DNA from: Lysinibacillus fusiformis
Lineage (GTDB): Bacteria > Bacillota > Bacilli > Bacillales_A > Planococcaceae
Direction of reading: 5' to 3'
Length of the DNA stretch: 64,000 nucleotides
Assembly: GCF_002845985.1 (NCBI RefSeq)
Contig: NZ_PDFK01000001.1
Location: 992,001-1,056,000 of the forward strand
This document shows positions 37,113 through 46,500 of this stretch, one piece after another. Positions within the stretch are counted from its first letter, which is position 1; each line of letters starts with the position of its first letter. Position numbers and translations under genes: made by a program. The notes beneath the pieces are model-generated. The model did no database searches. It was not told the origin of the DNA and saw nothing but the letters and a program-made list of their open reading frames with translations.

Positions 37113-37154
37113 AAACAGCCACCCCCTATTCAATTGAATAGGGGGTGGCTGTTT
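37113..37154. repeat. Perfect 42-bp palindrome
   Basis: The sequence from AAACAGCCACCCCC to GGGGGTGGCTGTTT is exactly its own reverse complement, centred on CAATTG at 37133/37134. Its T-rich ends allow use as a terminator, but no gene stops close to it on the plus strand. Confidence 0.85.
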
Positions 37155-37294
37155 CCCTAACCTTTTTGGGAACGTTATTTCATTATGAAGGTTATAAGAT
37201 TAGCATATTTAAGCACGAAATTAGCCCTTAAATTTGATAAGAACGTGTTAATTGAAGCTAAAAAAGTGAAACTACTACTTTATGTCCCATCATC

Positions 37295-37663
37295 TTATCT
37301 ATTTGTATACGTAAAAATATTGTAGAAGGCTCCAATGCTATCAATTTCGCGCAAATGTGTACCGCCACCATAAGTCATTTTTAAATGATACGTTGTAAAA
37401 AGACCTAAATTGTGGCTGCTAAACTGCTCTACCGTATAAACGTGTTGACCGGCAGTGCATGTGCCGTTATCATAGCATTGCAAACCATGTTTATTTGCCA
37501 ATTCATTATAGTACGTAGTTTCTGAAGGCCTTGTGAACAGAGCAGTCACGCATATCAACGCAAGTACAAGGACAGAAATGAGAGGTTTTTTCTTTAACAA
37601 AATGCTTACAAAAATTGTAGTAACGATAATTAAGATTAATAGAATAAAAAATACAATAAACAT
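37295..37663 (-). CDS. Small membrane protein, unknown function
   Basis: 122 residues, ATG preceded by AAAGGAGG at ideal spacing, so the gene is probably expressed. Two hydrophobic segments at the N-terminus (FIVFFILLILIIVTTIFVSILL and LISVLVLALICVTALF) are separated by KKK. A 75-residue hydrophilic part follows, with Cys in GLQCYDNGTCTAG that could form a disulfide outside the cell. I recognise no family. It stands in the accessory zone, with remnants on both sides. Confidence 0.6.
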   Translation of the reverse strand: MFIVFFILLILIIVTTIFVSILLKKKPLISVLVLALICVTALFTRPSETTYYNELANKHGLQCYDNGTCTAGQHVYTVEQFSSHNLGLFTTYHLKMTYGGGTHLREIDSIGAFYNIFTYTNR

Positions 37664-37777
37664 TGAATCCTCCTTTTATTTACTAACTCATAATGAACAA
37701 ATTAACTTCAAATAATCACCATAAAAAAGACAGAATGCCAAACTTTTAGGGAATACATTTCACAAGTAAAATAGAAA

Positions 37778-38060
37778 TTATTTAACCGCTTGTTTGTTCT
37801 TTCCTTCCGATGATATTTTAAGAAATTCAATCTCTGCAAGATATTCCACTATATACTACACATGTACGTAAGAATATCTAAGAAATGATATGCTGCTAAC
37901 TTTAAAGTTTGGTATACAATCATCGGAAGCCCTCGGATATTTAATGCGAATTTAACCATATTTCCGATTTCTGTTAACATCTCAAACTCTGGTACTTGTT
38001 TATTGCCTAAACCTATTGTAATGTCATGACTTCTTATTGCTATTCTTGACGTTTATCCAT
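37778..38060 (-). pseudogene. Frameshifted remnant of a short unknown gene
   Basis: Minus strand: an ATG at 38060 follows GAGGTGA but runs into TAG after six codons. Beyond it a different frame is open and coding-like (ITIGLGNKQVPEFEML, FALNIRGLPMIVYQ, LKLAAYHFLDILTYM) until a TAG. A further shift gives VEYLAEIEFLKISSEGKN, which ends with KQAVK and TAA at 37778. At least two frame breaks are needed to read it as one protein of about 90 residues. The family is not recognised. The region 38061-38263 has only an imperfect GATAGCTAAT inverted pair near 38150. Confidence 0.55.
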
Positions 38061-38263
38061 AATCTTTATTCACCTCTAGGAATAATTTATCACATTACAT
38101 ATATAATTTTCCATATTTTTAAAGTTATAAAAAGGTATAATTTAGACGTTGATAGCTAATAAGCTAAGCGATTAATAGCTATCATTCCTTTTTCTCAGCT
38201 ATCTAAACCTTCTTACAAATATTAAATTTCATTTTATACTTCTGACTAACGGTGATATATTAA

Positions 38264-38428
38264 CTAGCCTTTTACCCACCCTGATACAAGACTGTATTCT
38301 GAACAAAGTGTTAATGCTGTAAATGATAATCCTATCGCCATAGCAAGCTTATAATCCTTTCCTGCTACATATATATAAAGATTTATAAGTGTTGTTACTA
38401 TTGCAATAATCCCTAATATTATCCACAT
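38264..38428 (-). CDS. 54-residue small membrane protein
   Basis: A minus-strand frame from an ATG at 38428, preceded by ATGGAGG at good spacing, encodes 54 residues. It starts MWIILGIIAIVTTLINLYIY, a clear transmembrane helix, followed by AGKDYKLAMAIGLSFTALTL, probably a second helix, and a short tail SGWVKG. Size and the strong ribosome site argue for a real gene below common length cut-offs. No family recognised. Confidence 0.65.
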   Translation of the reverse strand: MWIILGIIAIVTTLINLYIYVAGKDYKLAMAIGLSFTALTLCSEYSLVSGWVKG

Positions 38429-38488
38429 AACTATACCTCCATATATTTTTATTTATGTCATGTAATAATACTAATGTGCATTAGTTTT

Positions 38489-38708
38489 CTATACGCGAAT
38501 ACGCAAATATTCGGAAGGATTTCTCATGACAAAATGTTTTTCAATAGACATTAAGACTTCATCATTTCCAGGTAAAGAAACCATGGCAATTGCCTCTTTA
38601 AACGATAACCATTTATATTCGCTGTGTTCGTAATTTAATGTGACTTCTTGTTGTTCTTCAACATATCCAACAAATTCAGGTGCAACATAAATATAATTTT
38701 CTTTTGGT
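38489..38708 (-). pseudogene. 3' fragment of a NUDIX hydrolase gene
   Basis: The minus strand encodes about 72 residues to a stop at 38489 with no internal stops (EFVGYVEEQQEVTLNYEHSE, YKWLSFKEAIAMVSLPGND, EVLMSIEKHFV). This matches the C-terminal part of small NUDIX pyrophosphatases, where E-Y-x-W-x-x-x-x-E-A and a terminal helix follow the Nudix box. The Nudix box and all N-terminal sequence are missing; homology stops at about 38705, where an unrelated gene fragment begins on the other strand. Confidence 0.65.
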
Positions 38709-38712
38709 GCTC

Positions 38713-38934
38713 CATGTTACAGATGACCTCGGTAATGTGTATATGAATGGAACTAGTGGTGGTCGCACGTCACCTGATAATGGCAGAACATTTAAAGGAT
38801 CAAGTGATTTCGGTACGTTTCAAGAGGGAGCTAGTAAGCTTATCATTCAGCCTGTTCAAATTGCAAGTCTCAATTTCGGAAAAGGTCATACAAAAATTGA
38901 ACTTGAACCTATTGTCATCGACTTAGAAAAATAA
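38713..38934 (+). pseudogene. 3' fragment of a DUF4179/DUF5643-like (anti-sigma type) gene
   Basis: The plus-strand frame encodes about 73 residues ending in ELEPIVIDLEK, starting abruptly at VTDDLGNVYMNG. This resembles the C-terminal extracellular end of DUF4179-type proteins encoded with ECF sigma factors, where a DDLGN(T/V)Y segment and a final I-x-L-x-P-I-V-I-D-L occur. No start codon with a ribosome site exists (the frame opens at 38680 inside the neighbouring NUDIX fragment), so it is a truncated remnant. Confidence 0.55.
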
Positions 38935-39113
38935 TAATGAGTTAGTGTTGAAAGATTGTGAGTTATTGTACTTAAACTAATAATAATTTAGTATAACGAA
39001 CTAAATGCAGCGATCATAATCATTATCTTGATCTTCCAGAATAGGGCGCGATTTTGGAGCAACACAGGTAGAAATAATCAAACTTTTTTATAAAACCTAA
39101 CTTAAAATTGCTA

Positions 39114-39160
39114 AAGAAGAATCCCTTTTGATCAATCTTTTTTCAAAAGGGATTCTTCTT
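39114..39160. terminator. Bidirectional-looking hairpin in the accessory zone
   Basis: AAGAAGAATCCCTTTTG and CAAAAGGGATTCTTCTT are perfect 17-bp arms around a T-rich loop. It may end the DUF5643-like remnant transcript. The rest of 38935-39298 shows no gene. Confidence 0.7.
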
Positions 39161-39298
39161 ATTTAACGCAAAATAAAGGTTTGCAAGGTATTTTTGCTCA
39201 AATTTTATTTCAAAGCAACACACTGCTTTACAGAGCTTCTAATATAAACTTCTCGATTAAATATTTATAAACAACCTATTAGTCATTTGATAAGATGT

Positions 39299-39481
39299 TT
39301 ATTTATTCAATCCACTTTTCCACTTCCCTCTCAACAGCTCTATTTGCCATTCAAGCCAAATACCTGAACATTCACTACAATAACTGTCTACCCCGTTCTT
39401 TCTATACTTATCTCTATAAGTAAATATAGTTTTTTTTCGACAACTGTAGCAATAGATTTCTTTTTCTTTATTAAATTCCAT
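39299..39481 (-). CDS. 60-residue putative zinc-ribbon protein
   Basis: MEFNKEKEIYCYSCRKKTIF opens a 60-residue chain with two CxxC pairs, CYSC near residue 11 and CSEC near residue 35, spaced for binding one zinc. The C-terminus is basic (RGKWKSGLNK). A GGTAGG a few bases before the ATG could be the ribosome site, though it is weak. Size and paired cysteines suggest a small nucleic-acid or protein-binding module; no family is recognised. The gap 39482-39740 shows nothing further. Confidence 0.5.
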   Translation of the reverse strand: MEFNKEKEIYCYSCRKKTIFTYRDKYRKNGVDSYCSECSGIWLEWQIELLRGKWKSGLNK

Positions 39482-39744
39482 ATTTAACCTACCCTATGAT
39501 TCTTACTTATTCATCTCCTTTTTCCATTAAAGGTATTCAAGCATTAAATACTTAGAAGTTAAACTTTTAAGAGTTTGCTATTGCTCATTTATTGGTTTAT
39601 TAAGTGAAGGTTTGTATTAAAAATCAGATTATATTGGTTAAGAAATATAAAAAACATTACAAGAAATCTCTCTATATTAACTAGAATAAGAATTCATCTT
39701 TCCAAAGTTTACCTTCTTTCATTGAGTAGATACAAAATAAAAAA

Positions 39745-39826
39745 AGAGACAATCATATAATATGATTGTCTCAGACTGTAGACAAACTCGATGAATTTTG
39801 AGTTTGCCTACAGTCTTTTTTCTTTT
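39745..39826 (+). terminator. Double hairpin at the IS1182 left end
   Basis: GAGACAATCATA/TATGATTGTCTC forms the first hairpin, and a stem around GACTGTAGACAAACTC/GAGTTTGCCTACAGTC with TTTTTT forms the second. It would block outside transcription from entering the transposase gene. Confidence 0.75.
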
Positions 39827-40010
39827 ACAATGAAATAAAGTAAAGCTTTCCGCGGGCGGGGTCGAGCTGCTTCCCTCGCTTCGCTCAGTCCAGGATCTCG
39901 ACTTTCCCGCTTTTCCCGCAGGAGTCGCCGCCCTTCGTTCCAATCAACTTCTACATAAAGAATTCCTTATTCATCTATTGATAAAAAGTAAACTTTTGAG
40001 GTGATCAACC

Positions 40011-41360
40011 ATGATGACGAAGAATCAAACCAATGAACGTGAACAATTAGAAATGTTAACGATTGATCAATTAGTTCCCAACGATCATTTAGTGCGAAAA
40101 CTAGAGGCTGCTATTGACTTTTCATTTATCTATCCTTTAGTAGAAAATCTTTATTCACCTAATGGGCGTCCCAGTATTGATCCTGTTGTTCTCTTCAAAA
40201 TGACGTTTATTCAATATGTTTTTGGCATTCGCTCCATGCGTCAAACCATCAAAGAAATTGAAACGAATATGGCGTATCGTTGGTTTTTAGGATTTGGTTT
40301 CCATACAGAAGTCCCGCATTTCTCTACCTTCGGTAAAAATTATGTCCGTCGCTTTCAAGACACTGATATATTTGAACAGATATTCTATCGGATATTAAAA
40401 GAGATTATGCATCAGGGACTCCTCCATGCAGACCGTCTATTTATTGATTCCACACATGTGAAAGCGAGTGCGAATAAACGGAAGTATGATAAAAAGGTCG
40501 TGCGAAAAGAAACACGAGCTTATGAAGAGAAGCTTCAATTAGAGTTAAATATGGATCGTGAAGAACACGGAAAAAAGCCCTTTCCCCCGGAGAAGTTTGA
40601 AAAGGAAGAATGGAAAGAAATAAAGGAAAGCACGACAGATCCTGAAAGTGGGTATTACGTGAAGGATGAACGTACGAAACAGTTTGCATATTCCTTTCAT
40701 GCAGCCACAGATGAAAAGGGCTTTGTCTTAGGTGCCATTGTGACTCCGGGAAATGTGCACGATAGCCATGTATTACAGCCACTTGTGGAAAGGGTCATTC
40801 AAAATGTTCAAAAACCATTAGCTGTTGCAGCAGATGCAGCCTATAAAACACCAGCGATTACGAACTTTTTGTTAGAGAATCAAATGTTGCCTGTTCTTCC
40901 GTATACACGTCCTAAAACGAAAGATGGATTCTTCCGAAAGCACGAGTATACATATGACGAGCACTATAATTGTTATCTTTGCCCACAAGGGCAGATATTG
41001 AAGTATGCGACAACGACGAAGGAAGGATATCGCCAATATAAATCGAATCCTTTGATTTGTGCGAAGTGTCCAAGCCTTTCCCAATGTACAGAAAGTAAGC
41101 ATCATCAAAAACTCATTCAACGCCATATTTGGGAGTCATATGTGGAGGAAGCTGAACATTTACGCCATTCCTATGACATCAAACAGATTTATGCAAAGCG
41201 CAAAGAAACGATTGAGCGTGTCTTTGCCGATGCAAAAGAAAAGCATGGTATGCGATGGACAACCTTAAGAGGTCTAAAAAAATTGTCCATGCAGGCGATG
41301 CTTACTTTTGCTGCCATGAATTTGAAGAAACTGGCTACTTGGACGTGGCAAGTAGCTTAA
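40011..41360 (+). CDS. IS1182-family DDE transposase
   Basis: 449 residues, full length for the family. The N-terminal part (LTIDQLVPNDHLVRKLEAAIDFSF, GRPSIDPVVLFKM) is the usual IS1182 head domain. The catalytic region has acidic residues in FIDSTHVKASANK and AVAADAAYKTP and the Glu in RKETIERVFADAKEKHGMR. A four-Cys cluster (YNCYLCPQG, ICAKCPSLSQCTE) is probably zinc-binding. The frame is intact with GAGGTG before the ATG, so the enzyme is likely functional. A broken copy lies at 1.2-1.5 kb. Confidence 0.95.
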   Translation: MMTKNQTNEREQLEMLTIDQLVPNDHLVRKLEAAIDFSFIYPLVENLYSPNGRPSIDPVVLFKMTFIQYVFGIRSMRQTIKEIETNMAYRWFLGFGFHTEVPHFSTFGKNYVRRFQDTDIFEQIFYRILKEIMHQGLLHADRLFIDSTHVKASANKRKYDKKVVRKETRAYEEKLQLELNMDREEHGKKPFPPEKFEKEEWKEIKESTTDPESGYYVKDERTKQFAYSFHAATDEKGFVLGAIVTPGNVHDSHVLQPLVERVIQNVQKPLAVAADAAYKTPAITNFLLENQMLPVLPYTRPKTKDGFFRKHEYTYDEHYNCYLCPQGQILKYATTTKEGYRQYKSNPLICAKCPSLSQCTESKHHQKLIQRHIWESYVEEAEHLRHSYDIKQIYAKRKETIERVFADAKEKHGMRWTTLRGLKKLSMQAMLTFAAMNLKKLATWTWQVA

Positions 41361-41512
41361 GAGAGCAACTAAGCTCGAAGAGTATGTTGAATTTGGTAGT
41401 ATATTACCAAATGTTAAAAATAAAATAGGAAGAAAAATGACAAAAGCCATCGAGAGTGAATGAACTGCCCCGTAAAAGTTAGACATCAATCTAACTTTTA
41501 CGGGGTTTTTTT

Positions 41513-42018
41513 ATGGCAAAAGTAAGTGTTGAACAACGTATTCAATCAGTTCAACGATATTTAAATGGATATGAAACCATGCTTGAAATTGCGAAAGATA
41601 TCGGTGTGACAGCAGAGGTTGTCAGTGAATGGGTTCGCCGTTATCAAAAAAATGGCGTAGAGACTTTCTTAAAGTCCTATACAAACTATTCAGCTGACTA
41701 TAAAATGAATGTACTTAATTATATGAACGAGACAGGTACATCTTCGAGAGATACTGCTGCACTATTCAATATTTCATCTCCTGGCATGATTCGGAAGTTG
41801 AAGTTTGAAGTTTGAAGTTGGTGGTTATGATGCTCTTGTTTCTAAGAAAAAGGGCATCCATCTATGAAAAAAGAGACAAAAAGAACAACGAAATCAACAC
41901 CAGCTGAAGGATCTGTTGAGGCGTTAGAAGCACGAATTAAACAATTAGAAATGGAGAATGCGTACTTAAAAAAGTTGAATACTTTAGTTCAAATGCAAGA
42001 AAAATTACCAATCAAATC
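41513..42018 (+). pseudogene. IS150-type orfA, frameshifted
   Basis: The first 97 codons encode a helix-turn-helix protein (RIQSVQRYLNGYETMLEIAKDI, VVSEWVRRYQKNG). At about 41805 a 7-bp tandem duplication (TTTGAAG) shifts the frame. At about 41855 a second shift, probably one A lost from an A run, is needed before the leucine-zipper part (EALEARIKQLEMENAYLKKL) can be read. The protein cannot be made whole. Confidence 0.8.
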
Positions 42019-42027
42019 AAAGTGCAA

Positions 42028-42879
42028 GTAATTTATGAACTAAAGGAAATCTATGAAGTAGTGGAATTAATCAAAGTCACTGATATTCCACGTAGTATGA
42101 ATTATTACTGGGAAAAGCGTTTGAATTGTATGATAAATACGCAGATGTGAAAGTCGCAATTCAGTCCATTTATCATGAACATAAGGGACGTTATGGTTAT
42201 CGTCGGATCACCAAAGAACTAAAAAAATTGGGTATTCATCACGATCCAAAAACGATTAACTGCTTGATGAATGCCATTGGCATAAAGTGTGAAGTCCGCA
42301 TGAAGAAATATCGTTCTCGTATAAAGGTAACATCGGAAAAATTGCCCCAAACATATTACAACGCGATTATACAGCGGAAAAAATGAACAAGAAATGGGTA
42401 ACAGACGTGACAGAGTTCCATCTATTTGGTGAGAAACGCTATTTATCACCCGTCCTTGATCTATGTAATGGCGAAATCATTGCATAGATCAAGGACGGGT
42501 GATGAAAATTCCAGTGTATAAACTAGTCCATAATATGTTAGAACAAGCATTGGAGCGCCTCGAATCAAGTGATCAAGTTATTCTTCATTCAGATCAAGGT
42601 TGGCATTATCAAATGAAAAAGTATCAACAAACATTAAAGCAACATGGTATTATGCAGAGTATGTCCCGTAAGGGTAATTGTTTGGACAACGCAGTCATCG
42701 AAAATTTCTTTGGCTTATTAAAATCTGAACTCCTGTATCTACAAGAATTTGAATCCATGGTACATTTTGAACAGGAGCTCAAAGACTATATTCACTACTA
42801 CAATCACAAACGAATGAAAGAAAAATTAAAAGACCTAAGCCCGGTGGAGTACCGAACTCAGGTCTTAGCAGTTGCTTAA
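42028..42879 (+). pseudogene. IS150-type orfB (DDE integrase), multiply broken
   Basis: Pieces in three frames add up to an IS3-family integrase: YELKEIYEVVELIKVTDIPR, then [20 protein letters not shown], then [20 protein letters not shown] with the first catalytic Asp, and finally [14 protein letters not shown] and [18 protein letters not shown] with the second Asp and the Glu. Frame breaks occur near 42130 and 42355, and a stop follows NGEIIA at about 42484. There the expected coding sequence is replaced by an inverted copy of upstream bases (42445-42503). Confidence 0.82.
42445..42503. repeat. Inverted duplication inside the dead IS3-type orfB
   Basis: Bases 42445-42465 and 42483-42503 are perfect 21-bp inverted copies separated by 17 bases. 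The left arm codes for conserved integrase residues (SPVLDLC region); the right arm replaces the codons that should follow IIA. Confidence 0.85.
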
Positions 42880-43370
42880 CTAAATATGTCTAACTTTTTT
42901 GGGTCAGATCAAAATAAGTTTCTTATAGATCTACCACTGACTGGGTTTCTTCGCTCCTGCTAATTTTCTTCTTCTCATATGTTACCATACAAGTCCAAAC
43001 GGCTAGCGATCCACACTACTACAAACCCGATGCCTTCTTATTAGCCTCACTGGCGCTGACACACCTCTTCTAACAAGACTTCAAACGTTCCCCTGCTTCC
43101 TTCCCTTATTTCGATTTCCTTTTCCAACAGGAATAAGAATGACTGGGTACATCGATTACGCCAAAACAACAAATCGCTCTCTGTCACTATTCAAGCCCAA
43201 ATGATAGTTACTGTGTCTTCTGACGAACTCATCTTCCTTTGTTCTTTGATTTTATTCCATGTAATTCACTCCTTGTATGGTTTAGTAAATACATAAATTA
43301 CCAACATCTAATTTAGATGTTAAAGCTCATTCAAGGAAAGTATGTAATTTGCTTTGTTGCGGTGAAAAAG

Positions 43371-43406
43371 AAAAGCTCTACACAGCCGAAGCTATGTAGA
43401 GCTTTT
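43371..43406 (-). terminator. Terminator of the S-layer gene
   Basis: On the minus strand AAAAGCTCTACATAGC pairs with GCTGTGTAGAGCTTTT across a TTCG loop (a stable UUCG tetraloop in RNA) and is followed by CTTTTT. The 42912-43370 stretch between the IS and this terminator shows no intact gene, only degenerate sequence. Confidence 0.9.
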
Positions 43407-43506
43407 CACATTCTTAAATTGCAATTAATTGTCAGAATGGTTTGTACACCAAGTGTACGTTATTCATATGAAATGAATTTTGTTAGAATCTGATATCTCA
43501 GACAAA

Positions 43507-46500
43507 TTATTGTGGAATTACTACAGTCACAGTTGATGTAGTAACAGTTTGAGTATCAGCTGCTGTTAATTTAACAGTAAATTCATATTCACCATCAGTT
43601 GTTCCAGCTACTGCTGGAGTGAAGTTAACTTCTGTTACATCAACTGTAAATGATTTAGAGCTAACTGCTGATAAAGCTTCTACCGCTGCTTTTACTTTTG
43701 CTGCTGCTGTAGCATTCGTATCAGCAGCTACTAGAGTATAAGTAGCACCTTCAACAGCTGTTTTAGCAGTATTTAAATCAGCAAGTACTGCTGCTGCTAA
43801 ATGATTATCAACTGATGTTTGGATTTCAGCTTTTGTTAAGTCTTTTGTTTTACCAACCTTAACTGCTGTATTAACAGCCGCTAAGTTAGAAGCTGTAACT
43901 CCTGTAATTCCTACTGCAGTATATTGCGCTAAAGTAGCGTTACCTTCATCAATACCTTTGTTTAATGCTTTAAGTGCTTCAGTAGCAGCGTTACCATCGA
44001 TAGTTGATTTAGTTTCAACTTTAGTAGCTGTTGTTTTACTGAAATCAGCAATTGCATTTTTCTTCGGACCATTATTATCAGTGATTAATTTAGCATTTTT
44101 TGCTGTAACTTTATAAGCAGTTGCAAATTCACGGTTGTCACTAAGTGTAATAACCACTTGGTTATTATTCTCAATAGCAACACTGTAATCTTTAATTGCT
44201 AAATCTTTATTATCAGATACACGAGTTACAGTAAAGTCTGTGCTTAAAACTTCTCCAGCAGAAACACTAGTTAAGTTTTCTGAGAAAGTGAAAGTGATTG
44301 TTTCTTTATCAACAACAGGCTCTCCTACAACAACTGGTGCAACAGAATCTAATAAGTTAATACCAGCTGTAATTGCGATTGGAGTATTATTTGTACTTTC
44401 GTTTCCTGCAATATCAACTAATTTAGATAGATTAACTTTTAAATCTAAACCAGAAGCATTTGTGTTAATTTCATCTTTGAATTTAACTGTAACAGTTGAA
44501 GTACCATTCACTTGAATTGAATCAATTTTATGTGATTCAGAAGTAAATGCATTTGTAGCTGCTGAGTTAATAACTGTAGAGAATTTAACTTTTACAGTTT
44601 TTCTATCAACTAATTCTGCTTTGTAATCTGCAGGATAATCTGTGTCAATCTGAGCAAGTGTTAATGCCGTTGATGTTGATGTTAAAGTAATTTTATTTGC
44701 TGAACCATTAAATTTCTTATGCAAGTTACCAGAAGTATCTTTTACTCCCATAACTTGTAATTCATTTACATTTACTTTACCAGATCCAGAAGTTGCTTTA
44801 CCAGAAGCAAATACAACATCGTCACCTTTAATTGTCTCTGCAAAAGTAATAGTTACTACTGTAGCATCGTTTGAAACTGAAAGTGTAGCAACATCTTCTG
44901 ATAATGTTTGTAAAGTATCATTGATTTTTACTAAGTAGTTTGAATAGTCAGCTAAAGATGCTGCATCCATTTTTTTGTCGAATTTTAAAACAACACGTTT
45001 AGCTTTTGCATCAGCATTGATTACAGCTTCATAATCTGGACCTTCTTTATCTGATCTTGTGAATTTACCAGTGTAATCCAGCATTGTGTTGTTAAGTTTT
45101 GTAGCATCTTTAACATTCTTAACTGTAATTGTATTTTCACCGACACTTACTTTTGAGTATAAGTCAATAATTACAGATTTAGAATCTTTTGAATCTACAG
45201 TTACTTTATCAACAGAAACTACTTTGTCGTCTTTGTCTTTAATTGTGTAGTTGCCAGATTTTACTGCAGTCTCTGGATCTACAGTTTTAGAGAATGTAAC
45301 TTTGATAGTTTTTTCATCAAGAGCAGTTACTTTTCTTACTTCTGGACGAGTTTGATCGATTTCAGGAGTTACAGTAACTTTTGTATCTTTAGCAATTTTG
45401 TTATCAGAGTAATCTTTAACGTCTTCTACATACACATCTACTTTTCCAGTTGGAAGAGTTTTCTCAGCACCTTTGAATACGAATTTGTATTTATTATCGG
45501 CAATACGCTCGAATTCAGATGCTTCTTTCTTAGAATCACCAGATTTCCAATAAACATTTGAAGCTTTTACAGTATCCATATCAATATCTTCTGAGAATGT
45601 TAATGTAACAGTTTCAAGTGTTGCAGTAGCTTCAGTCACTGTCGGTGCTTCTTTATCTTCAACAACTTTAAATTCATGTGTTGAATTTAATGAAACAAAA
45701 CCAGCGAAGTCTTTTGCACCAGAAACAGTAAGCTTATGATCGCCAACAGAAAGTGCAGAAGTGCTGTAAGGTGTTAAGATAACTGTTTTATTACCAGCAC
45801 CCATAACAACATTTCCGAAGTACGCTTTTCCGTCTAATGTGAAGTTTGTAGAACTTAAGTTTTCAACAGGCTCAGATAATGTAACTTTTACAGCTTTTGT
45901 TCCTAAAGATTTAACTTCAGTAACTTCTGGAATTTTATTATCTACTGCTGTAAATTCAACATTTTTCACATTGATTTCTTTATCGCCAGCTTTTACATTA
46001 GAAATGCTAATAGCATCAGCTTTGTTGTTGTTAAGTTTATCAGTAAGTGTAACAGTAGCTGTTTTATTATCAGCAGCTAAAGATACAGATTTAATTGTTT
46101 TACCTGATTTTAAAGCGTAGTTAGCTGCATCTTCAGCTGTTTCTTTATCAACAGTACCGTCAAATTCTACTACTACTTCTTTAAGGTTAGTTGCAGATAC
46201 AGATTTAACTGCAGTAGCTGTAGTTACAACATAAGTAACTTTAGCTGTGTACTCAACGTCTTTGATTTTGAAAGTAACTTCTGTTTCTTTGTTAGGCTCT
46301 AGAGCTTTTTCTAAAGTAACAGTTTCTTTAGTACCGTCAGTTAAAGTAACGTTTAAAGTTTTAGCGTCAACTACTTCGATTTTGTCAACTTTTGGAGTTG
46401 CATCTACAGTATCAAGTGTACGTGAGAATACAACTGCGAAGTCTTGGCGAGTAATTGAAGCATTTGGGTTTAAGTTTGTTTTACCATTTGCTTCAGAACC

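Larger units (their letters stand above)
39740..41458 (+). mobile_element. IS1182-type insertion sequence (intact transposase)
   Basis: The left end has a double hairpin (39745-39826) followed by a GC-rich structured block (39836-39960) and the transposase gene. The decayed relative at 1165-1740 repeats this order, which supports the left boundary near 39740. The right end cannot be fixed: no inverted copy of the left hairpin is seen before the IS3-type element begins at 41461, so the right terminus may have been lost or may be very short. Confidence 0.7.
41461..42911 (+). mobile_element. IS3/IS150-type insertion sequence, inactivated
   Basis: The ends are inverted repeats of 24 bp with four mismatches: the left begins TGAACTGCCCCGTAAAAG and the right, read inward on the minus strand, begins TGATCTGACCCAAAAAAG. 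Between them are an orfA and an orfB broken by several frameshifts. A hairpin just inside the left end (AAAAGTTAGA...TCTAACTTTT) is common in this group. No clear target duplication is seen: GAA before and AAA after. Confidence 0.85.

Noticed and set aside
39719..39943. 74-codon minus-strand ORF over the IS1182 left end
   Set aside because: It is the antisense reading of the structured IS end and has no protein features.
42912..43300. Degenerate gene on the minus strand beyond the IS3-type element
   Set aside because: Scattered coding-like pieces, but too many stops and no recognisable family to call it a pseudogene.
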